A stretch of 64,000 bases of DNA. It comes from Anniella stebbinsi. Lineage: Eukaryota; Chordata; Lepidosauria; Squamata; Anniellidae. Of the stretch, positions 50,501-61,300 are shown piece after piece. The position numbers and the translations under genes are program-made. Numbering within the stretch: position 1 is the first letter of the stretch; each line of letters starts with the position of its first letter. A model generated the notes under the pieces. That model saw only the letters and a program-made list of their open reading frames with translations. It was not told the origin of the DNA and searched no databases. The DNA lies in assembly GCA_029215795.1 (NCBI GenBank), contig JARDYH010000004.1, positions 206,130,017 through 206,194,016 on the forward strand, given 5' to 3'.

Positions 50501-53500
50501 CTTTCACAGAAGAGCAGGACTTCAGCACTTTTGATTATCTTAGATTTGGGGATGTTATCTATTCATCTTAAGATAACGTTGTCCATCTAATCCGTATTCT
50601 GTCTTTTCAGCTCTCTGAAACAAATGCCAAAGTGGAACAACAAGACTTCATTGGAAGCTTGGAAGCGAAAGTGTTAAGAATAACGGTACATAATATTATT
50701 TACTACATTTATTTGATTTATACCCTGTGTTTCTATCAAAAAATGGCGCTCAAGGCAGCTTGCATAATAAATTAGTATTACATAACCTTTTTCTGTCTAA
50801 AATAAGCATATTTATTGATTTTCCAAAGGAATATTTATTTATTTGCAATATTTATATACCACTCCCCATCCAAAAGATTTCGGAGCGGTGCACAGTAAGT
50901 AGAATAAAAGAATGAAAACACCATATTTAAAATTACTGTTTTTAAAAGAACAAAGTTCTGATAAAACCCGAGTTTTGATAAAACCGTGACTGGTCATTAA
51001 AGGAAAGCTGAGGTGCCAGAAATAATACAATGTTGGTGCCTGCCTGATCTCCAAAGACAGCTTGACTAATGTACAAAACCCTGAACAACTTGGGATCGGG
51101 ATACCTGAGAGAGCACCTTCTCCCCTATCAACCTGCCCGGTCACTGAATTTCATAGGAAGGAGGCTACCACACTGAAGGCCCTTCTCCTGGTGGACTCCA
51201 ATCGGACCATAGATTCATGTGGAGCCACTAGGAACATGACCTCAGTGACCAGGCAGGTTGATAACGGAGAAGGCGCTCTCTCAACCTGGTCCCACATTAT
51301 TTAGGGCTTTGTACACTAGACTAGAACCTTAAACCTGGCCTGGTAGCGAATAGGCAGCCAGTGCAGTTCCCTCAGCAAAGCAATTATCACCATGGCCAAT
51401 CTATCCTTGCCCAGGAGAGGTCAGAGATGGCAAACTATAGTACTGCTGGAAGTTGAGCAGACTTTGTTCTGCAGGGAGGTCTAATTGATAGTTTGCTGCT
51501 ATCAAGCTGCTATTGTCTTACTCAAGCATGGAAATATCCTAAACCGAGTCCTATGCAATAGGCAATGGTGACAGTCTGCCACACAAATCTGTTCTGTGAC
51601 TGGTTTAGCTAATCAGTACCATCTGATTTTTTTTAAAAAAATATCCCCAAAGTTTTCATCAACAAAGTGTTGTTGATTATTGTCTTTTTTTTTACTCCCC
51701 TATGGCTTGAGCAGCCTTCCCCAACTTGGTGCCCTCCAGATGTTTTGGACATCAACCCATCAGCCCAGCCAATATGGCCAGTGGTTAGGAAAGCTGGGAG
51801 TTGTCATCCAGAACATCTGGATGACCCCATGTTGGGAAAGTCTTTACCCCAAACCAGCAGTGTGGTGTCTGTACCAACACCTTGTGATTCTACCAAGTTC
51901 TGTGACTGGATACTAGTTTAAGTATTTTCAGAGTGGCTGGATTCACACATAACACTAAGCTATGATGGGTTGCTAACCGCTATGCATTGTAGATTACGCA
52001 AACAGCCCTCTGTGTCCCTTCTGTGTTCAACTGAGTAATATATTTTTGGTGCTTTCCTGAAGAACATTGCTTTTGAAAGACAGAAACTACAATCAAGAGC
52101 TGACCCCCAGCCTATTAAAAAGAATATTTGTAAATACATCATTGCATTTTATTTCGCAGCTTGATCTTAACCAGCTTTTGTTTATTTCAGGAAGCTCTGG
52201 AGAAATTTCCAGATCTGGAAAAGAGGTCTGAACATTTTAAAAATATGGCACTTCAGATTAAAAGTGATCTTGACCATGAGAAAGCAATAGTAGCCAAAGG
52301 ACTTGCTGGCCTTTCTCCTCAGCAGGCAAATAATGTCAAAAGGCTTCAAATGGAACATGAGCACATAAGTAATGGTCTCCACAGCTTGTTGAACAAAGTT
52401 CAGGTACTGATTTTCAACACTGTGTTCCTTCTGTGGCATGCTTCACTATAGTGTTCTTGTTATTGTGGTTCAATGCTTTTCCTGTTTTATTGTTTTTGGT
52501 AATGTTTTTATGCGTCTGATTTTTATTTGTATGATTATGTTCATTATCATTTATATTAATTTTGGGGGGTTTCTCTTATTAATTGTCGATTTCTGTACTT
52601 GTGTAAATTGCTTTGAGACTCCTTTTTGTAGTGGGAAGCAACCCATAAATGTTGTTGTTGTTTTTAACTGTACAGTTGGTTAGATCAGGAGTGTGAAACC
52701 TCCAGGCCAGGGGCCAAATCTGCCCTCCAAATGTCTCCAGAAGACTACTCCTCTTTACCCCCAACCACTGATTGTGCAGTTTTTTCCTTACTCCAAAAGG
52801 CTGAAATCTCTCTCCTAAGGCCTAGTTACTGGCAGTAAGTTAAAATATGCTAGTATTGGGGGAGGGGGGTTGGTCCTGCCACTTCTACCCTGCCCCCTTT
52901 GTCTTTGGGTATGCCCACCACAGGAATGCAGTCCCCAAGAACTTCTCCGAAATGGTCTTCGGCCTCAGGCTGAAAGAGGTTAGGCACCCCTGGCTTTTGT
53001 GTACTATTTATGAACATAGGAACAGCCCTGCTAGATCAGATGAAAGGCCTATTTTAGCCCAGCAGCCTATTTCCCACCCAGGGGCCTCTGGGAAGCTCAC
53101 AAACAGCCCACAAACAGGACAATACAGCACTAGAATCATCCTGTTCATGGAGGGACCATATTGCCATCGTAACTCGTTGCCTATCTTCTATGACAGAGAT
53201 GGGCAGAAGGTAGATGTGGATCTACTAGTAGATCTCTGGGTGATTTGCAATAGATCGGTAAGGATCCTTGATTCCCAGTTGTCTAAAAATTTCTCTGCGC
53301 ACCCCCAAGCTCACAATAATTAGGTTGTGGAATAAGATCATTTGGGGAGGAACAGGAGTGGACTTCTGGCTAAAAGGTACCAATCACAAACTCCTCGGCT
53401 GAGCATATGCTCAGAGGCACCCTGTTCCTTAATTGTTAGCATATGCCTGCCCACCCCACAGCCACTATTCTGCACCTTTCTCCAGTTAGTGGACCTCATG

Positions 53501-56500
53501 GTTCTGTTAAGAACAAACACAAAGAAGATCCTGCAAGCCTGAAATCTGTTCCATCCTTGCTGTAGCCCATGAAATCTTATGCCATAATGGATCGTTGAAG
53601 CCTTGTGTTCATTGCTGAGCAGTGTCTGACTAAATATACAGTGCGCATTTAGTTAAATTACCCTTTCAATCTCAACAGTTCCTTTTTAGCCGCTTGTGCA
53701 AGAAGGAGGGTGAATTCTTCACGAACATCGTCAACTACACAAGTGAGCTGCTTCAGGAGGGGAGAAAACATGAGCTGCTGACTCAGATTCAGCGTCTCAA
53801 AAAGCGTCCTTTGGAACGACGTGGAGATGGGCCCCACCTCCTCGACCTCCCTGGACTGAGCCAAACCTTGGACAGCTACATCGAGGTAACTCTCTGTCTC
53901 GTGCTAGCTAGACTTAGGCTGTCCTGATATATTTGAGATGTTCTCTCTTCTTAGTTTGAAATTGACTCCCAAGTTTGCTAACCTAAAGGGAAACAACTGG
54001 AACCTGCAACAAAGTGTTGCATTGTTTCCTTACCCTCACAAGAGGATTTCGGGGAAACATTGTACATGGGCATCCCTTGGGGCGCACACGAGCATGCTGA
54101 TACCAGGGCCCAGGAACAGCAGGCACCCGTGGGCTTGTCAATGCCGGTGGCATGATCGCCCACCCACCGGCGCAATCCAGGATGTGCCAATCCATGGAGG
54201 GGTCGCCACACTTTCCGCAAGCGCCCTGCAGCCGCCTGCATCCCCAAAGAATGTGTGGCAACCCCTCCATGGACTGGTATGTCCTGGATCGTGCCAGTGG
54301 CAAAACCATGAGTGCCCGTCATTCCTGGGCCCCGGTAATTACAGCCCTCCTAGAGAGGGCATGCTGGAAGTTGCAGGCTGTTCCTTCATTACAGAATCCT
54401 AGGGCTGTGCTTTAAAATGGCATCATAAAATAGCTATCAAGGCCTCAGATTTCTGAGGCTGAGGTTTGCACAGCCCTCCTCAGAACATCTCATTTTCAAT
54501 TTTTCAATCCCTGTCATCTCCTGGTAGGGCGTGGGAGGGACCCTGCCAGCCATATTGACCATGCTGAGCTAGATGAACCAACATTTTGATTTGGTATAGC
54601 AGAGTTTCCAATATAAATTTATATTCTGCCATGCAGTGCAGAATATAAATTCTGCACTGCATGGCATGCAAAAAATATACAAGGCACCAGCTCAGGAGGT
54701 AACTTCTTTCCATGTCTCTCTCAATGCAGCAAATTTTGAAAGATGTTTCAGATATGGAGGAAGATCTCCTTAGCATAGAAGAGAAGTTGCAACAACTGGG
54801 CAGTGGTGATGAAGAGGCGAGACGGTATTTGGAAAGGTGTTCAGTTCATTTTGATGAGCAAGACTTCAAGGCCGGAATCAAACAACATAATGAAAAGCTT
54901 TTGCCTGTGGGTCGATTCCTGAAACCTATATCTAAGGTACAAAGGATGCTTTGGTATACAGCTATAAAAGAATGTGCATCCACAAGGGATGGGGCGGGGG
55001 ATACCCCTATGCATGGGTCAGTGTGTTTGTTATGGGTTAATAATCCAAAGTAACTTTGCCTATTAAGCAGGGGGTTGGTAACTGCAGGGGGCCTGAGGAC
55101 CATTTTAGTCCTCCCTGCACACCTGCCAATGCCCTGTGGAATTTACCCCAACAACAAACCATGGGTTCTCAAGGTGGCTTGTTTGAAAAAATACATCACA
55201 CTGCGTGGTTAACAAGCCATCCTGGCTGCATTCAGACAACACACTAACCCCACAGTTCAACAAACAACCCAAAGTTCAAAACAACCCACACTCAACCACT
55301 GAGTTTGGGTTAGAGCATTGTGTGAACAGCTCCTGTGTCAGATTGCTGCTGCAGTGATCCACCTAGTATCAGGGAGCAATAGCAGATGAGCTGTTGTGGA
55401 CAGAAGATAAAGCTGGGGAAAGAGATGGAAGACAAATGGCAGAAAGCAGAGAGCTGGTTCAGAAATATATGAGAGGAACATGGCATTTCCATATGGGGTA
55501 GGCAGAAGAGGTGGTTGCATCCGTTGCGTTCAGAACTGCATGCAGAGGCTTAAGGGGAGAGAATGGCTGCAAGGAGCCTATTTGAGGCTCTGTCAGTAGC
55601 AGAATATGTAGTCTGTAGAGAGGTGAAATGGTGGACTTGGGCATGAGTGATCTTGGGTGTAGGAAAGGGGAAAGAAAATGAGTCGTTGAAAAACTTCAAG
55701 ACTGAGTGTTTAGAAGGACTGGCCAGTGAGGTCTTAAGGCAATGACTGGAAGTATTGGATGGTGTTTTGAGTAGAAAGATCGGAGGTGTTTCTTAAGCCA
55801 TTGGTTCCATTAATAGGTTCCTACTTGCAGAACACAATGCATTTTCTGCAGCTTATAAATGATATTGATTTAAAAGCAGCTGGTTTTGCTTGTTACCATG
55901 CATGTCGTGTCCTTGCACATAAACATCCCACAAACGCAAGCAATAGAGCTCATTGAATGAACCTTGAACAAGAGGATGAATGGATCGTTTCCCTCCACTG
56001 GGTTTATTTGCTCCTTAGCTGAATCTGCTCTTAAATTATTATTCTTTTTACAATTTGAAGGAACATTTTATTTGCAAATAACTGGTCCAGCCATGGGATG
56101 CAAATTTGCCCCAGAGCTAGCAAACCTGTATATTGACCAGTGGGAACATGAACATATTTTATCAGTTAATAACGAATATTTAGAATATATAGTTCTGTAT
56201 AAGAGACCCCTGGATGTGGTTCAAAAGAAAAATATAAGGAATTTGGACAACATGCTAACAGTATAACATGCCAACAGTACAACGGAGACAATTCAATTTG
56301 TGGTTGATTATCATCATTGCAAAATGATGCAATGCCCTCCAGATGTTTTGAACTTTCACTCCCAGAATCCTGACCATTGACCATGCTGGCAGGGTCTTAT
56401 GGCAGTTGAAGGTCCCAAGTATCTGGAGGCCACCAGGTGGGAGACGGCTGATCAAAGGCGTTGGTCAAGTTGGTAATGATCATTTGCCTTCAAGGCTGAA

Positions 56501-58276
56501 ATGACCAGAACGAAGCCATAGCTCAGTGGGACAGAGCACATGCTTTGCATGCAGAAGGTCCCCGGTTTGATCTCCGGCTTCTCCAGATAGAGCGAGGAAA
56601 CAATCCTGCCTGAAACCCTGGAGAGCTGCTGCCAGTCAGTATCAACAATACTGGGCTAGATGGACCACTGGTCTGACTCAGTATATGGCAGCTTGCTATG
56701 TTCCTAAGTTGGAGCAAGAGGGCAAGGTCTTAGCCTTGGAAAAAACAGAATAAAAGGCCTCTATCAGGATGTTCTTTGCACTCTTCCCTTAGTGAAGGCT
56801 GTTATGCTGTACCTTAAATGTGATGCTTAGACTTAGCCAATCCTATTGTTGTGTTTTCCCACTGAGTGTCTCGGCTGCATGAATGTTGTGTTCTTGCAGG
56901 TCTACATTCAAGCCAAATCAAAGCTAGAAACCAGGATTGCTGAATATTGCCGAGAGACCAAAGCTGCCCTGGAGGCATGCAGAGAACAGACAAAGGAGCT
57001 ACTTCTGGAACTGAATACACTTGAGGAACAACAAAAACCTTGTGGTGTTGCTAACCTTGCACTAGATGAAGAAAAATATAAACTGGGGGATCACTTAAAA
57101 GCAACAACGCAAGATATGAAGGTATGCCTTAATTGATGCCTTATTCCGATCTCTCTCAGACAGTTCAAGAGGATGATATGCGGCAATGTAAGTAATCTAG
57201 TTCATTGACCCATATCCTGTGAGGATTTGCTTTAACAGGCCTTTTGTGGAGCTGACTTTGTGTGAAAAAACAGAAATTCCTGTTAAAGATGGTGATAGAC
57301 AAAGTCTAGAACCAAATGGTAAGGAGGATACAGGGCTGATGCTGAAAAAACGGCAGCCCTGAATCTCAACCCCTCCCTGAGAATACAAAGTGCTAGGTGC
57401 AAGAACATCACACAAGGTTTCTGTGTGCTACTCAACTTGAAGAGGTGGGCAAATTAAATGCCATGTTCTCAGTCTTCTGTTTCTAGACACTATGAGGGAG
57501 AGGAGGAGACATGGGGGCTGCTGTATAGAACAGTAACTCTCCATCATCTGTACATCTAGTTCTGGCTTGTGATTTCTTCCAAGACTGGTGCACATTGCTC
57601 CCTGCATGTTACTAAATCTATACCATTGAGTTCCAGTTCCCCTGGACTGGAGGTATAGAGCTGATTAGATAGGGCAATTTCATTTGTTGTATATTTAGCT
57701 ATTGTATGTTACCAATGAAATGAAACAAATCCCCTCACTTACATGCAGTAATAGGGACACATTACAGGGAAACTCTTTAACTTGAGAAGGTTCCACTCTT
57801 AAAGGCAGCTGTGCCGCCACGGCCTCAAACACCAGGCCTAGACGAGCACACCCCTCTCAGGACAATCGCCACCACTTGAATAAGCCTGAGGGGAAGGGTA
57901 AAACACTCACCACTTTTCCCTTATAGCAGAGGGGGGAAAGGGTGTTAAGGATTTTGAATAAGGTTCTCCTGTGAGTGTGTTGGCTGAAAGGGTAATGATT
58001 TGTGTTTCTTTATTATATTTATAGAGCAGGTTACAAAGCCAAGCTGACACGTGGTTTGTGGTAGCAAACAAAATAAAAGAAAACGTTTATTGTTAACAGA
58101 TCTTTTCAAATTAATCTCACACCTGCCTATACTTAACACTTTTAATAATTCACTAATAATCCTAAAACCTAATAATCTCCTCACACACACTCCTGCCTAG
58201 ATCTCACACAGCTATCTTCCACACAACTACCCTCCACCCAACCAAGACAATAAAGAAGAGCATAAAGACTCCCTCA

Positions 58277-58324
<48 letters not shown>

Positions 58325-61300
58325 TCTTCCCCCTCCCTTTCCCAGCATCATCAGCCACACCCACTCAGTCCAACATTCCGCACTCTCCATACATACTAAA
58401 CTAGACATACCTAAGGAGATAGAAATGTGGGGTATCGTCACAGCGGCCTAGAATTTTTTTTAGATAGAATTGGTGGCAGCTCCCTGCCAGGTATAAAAAA
58501 GGGTAATTTCACACTAGAATGTATGAAATGGGTTGCTTTCTAACTAAGAAGTGTAGTGATGTAAATAGATTGCTCTTAAATCCATTCTCCGACTTGACAT
58601 TGCAATGTTTACTATTCCTGTTGAACAGGGCTGAGCAACCTGTGGTCTTCAGCCTAATTTCAAAAGCCCTCTGCATGCAATTAGTTCAGACCTCTGACAA
58701 GAATGATCTGTCCCTTTCCTGCAGACCACTTATGTGGGAAGGAAGAGCGGGAGGGAGAGAAAAGGGATGCCCAGCCATTTTGGGCTCTGGTCCTGCCCAC
58801 TGTTGGTTTCTGCCCCGCTCATGGCTGACATCTGGCCCCTGACAGATTACCCACAAGGAAAATGGCCCTCGACAGAGGGCGGGTGGAAAGGTTACCCACC
58901 CCTGGAGTAGAAACTAGGGGGCTAAATAATCTGGTTTTCTGAGTACCTGTACCAATGCCTGGCGACACTTCTTTCAAGCCCAGCATTCTGAAAAATATTT
59001 GAGTTGACTTGATTGTCTTCCAGACTCCAAATCAGAATAGCATAAGCAATGTTGTCCCCAACAACAAGGTGACCAGTCTAGTCATGTCAAGAGTTTTCAG
59101 TTGCCATCAGATATGTCCAATCTTCTAAAGTGTAAAACTGCTATTCAACATTCAAAAACTTTGGTGTGTTTCTTCCAAGAATCTGAAGCTGATAATCCAA
59201 GAGCTAGAAAATGTATTGAACGAAACAGGGAGAAATCTCCAGGAAAAGGAGAAAAGAATAGCCACATTAGAAATGGAACTTAAGTGAGAGCTTCCAGGAG
59301 CGAGGTGGTTAGGCTTCAGGCAACATTAGAGGAAAAAGAGAGCTGCCTAAGAAATGCATTTTTGGAGAGGCAAACGCTCAAAATATGTACTGACTTGTCC
59401 ACAAAGTGTTTTCCTGCATTTTATGCTTCCCATTTACAGGTGGCCATGAAACATCCTTGAAGAACCTAATATTCACATATCCATAGGGTACATAAGAATG
59501 CATCTTACCTAGTATTATTAGCTGTATTTGTAGATAGATATAATGCTTTTTAACAAAAGCTCTGGAGATCGAAGGTGAGGCTCTTTAACTTTACTAAATT
59601 CTTAATCTTTGAGAATAGGAGGAAGATGGCTCTACAGTACAATTTTAATAGCATATTCTCATCTGGCACACAAAATACTACTAACTTCTAACCATTCTCT
59701 GTAACCCTTGGAATAATCTGTATGCAAGAAATATATACACCATCACCCACTCACTATATATGTTGTCTCCGTCGCAATTTAGGCCCAGCTGGATAAAAGT
59801 GCTGAATTAGACATGGAAGAAATTGAGGACCTCCGAACTCAGTTGGCTAAATCAGATATGGCGATGATGAAAAAGTCCAAATACTTTGATCAAGAGTAAG
59901 TCCCGGTTCATCTGCAACAGTTCTGCGTAGTCTTGATGTATTTCAGTGTTTAGCTATTCAAGAGTGAATAGGGAACAAGGTTAAGCAAAACATTGTCTTG
60001 CTTAATATTAAAGATTCCCCAAACACTTACCCCAGGCTGCCTCCCTCCTCATGGGTAGTCACAAAGTTGTGCTGCATCTGTGCAGAGTTTCAAAGATAGT
60101 GTTTGAATGTGACTTAGACAACGTTGGACAAAATAAGCTGAGCCTGTTATCAAATCTCATGCCTGGACAGAAGTCCCAAATTACTTGCTAGTAGAATCTA
60201 TGGGTTAAGAACAATTTGATCCTGTTCAGACGACATGCTAAGCCACAGCAGTTAAGCATTTTCAACTAAATGTTATGGCTTAGCGTTTTGTGTGAACCAT
60301 GACTTAGTGTGTTGTGCGCACCATTCCTAACCATGGTGGCTACATAACCACGGTTTAAACACCCTCACACTAACCATTTGTTGCAAAAGGGTCAGCGGCC
60401 TAACCATGGCTTAGTGTGTCGTCTGAATGCAGTCTTTGTTTCTAGTGGGCTTTTTCTAGCTATGAATGATAACCTGGGCCCTGGTTTTAACAATAAATGC
60501 TGCACAGTCACGTGTGCCACCCTGACAACTAAAAAAAACATGGTGACATAAGCCTACCCAGTCAAATTTTAAGAGTTTTATTGGAATTTTAATAATGTAT
60601 TAGTTTTTATATATTTTTAATCCGTTTTATGTATTTTATATCATTTGCTTTTAATGTTGTTCCCCGCCTTGATCCAGAGGGAGAGGCGGGTAAGAAATAA
60701 ATATATTATTATTCTTCAAGGTAGAGCTTACTTTTTCAAGTGCACATGATGTAGCTGAAGGAATGGACTCAGGCTGCTTATGCCACAATAAATTAGCTAG
60801 ATTTTATGGTTCCACACAATACACTTTGTGCTGGCTGCCATGGACTAACTTGGCTGGTCCTCTTGTATGTTCGGCTGCTGCTTATTATTATATATTGTGT
60901 TCATTTTATATTGTTAATACTTTCCCACAGTGGAAAGAGGAAGCTGTACTAGATAGACTTCTGGTCTAAGCCACCAGTGTTCTTATGTATTTACAAAGAT
61001 TTACAGCACAATCCTATGCAACACTACTCAGATGTGAGTGTTTAATGGTGATTTTCTCCCAGATAAGTCTGTATAGGATTGCAGCCTTTATTGCTTTCCT
61101 ATAAGCAAAATGCAGAATGGCAGTATTGGTAAATGACCAAAAATTGTGGTGATCTTCTTAGGATGGCAAATGCAAAAGCTCTTGCAGAACATAAGGATGA
61201 ACAATTAAGAAAACTAAAGGAAGAACTTCGCAGAGTGAAACAAGAACAAGATGTAACTGGTAAGTATCTGTGTGCTAGTACTTTATTGCCTGGTCACTCC

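Larger units (their letters stand above)
46548..59300 (+). repeat. segmental duplication, copy B
   Basis: Counterpart of 27085-45300, carrying E16B and E18B-E23B. It lacks the three elements found only in A and has two of its own, a LINE fragment and an LTR. Its 3' end continues into sequence that encodes the next part of the ancestral exon 23, so B keeps the original downstream flank. Confidence 0.93.
59896..61161 (+). other. intron 24
   Basis: It contains the MITE at 60222 and the LINE tail at 60550. The rest shows nothing. Confidence 0.5.

Noticed and set aside
52847..53323. A 158-codon + strand open frame in copy B.
   Set aside because: It crosses a hAT-like element and another interspersed repeat, and copy A lacks the same frame.
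58280..58321. A TA-rich origin or promoter signal.
   Set aside because: It is a simple TA microsatellite inside the LTR-like insertion.
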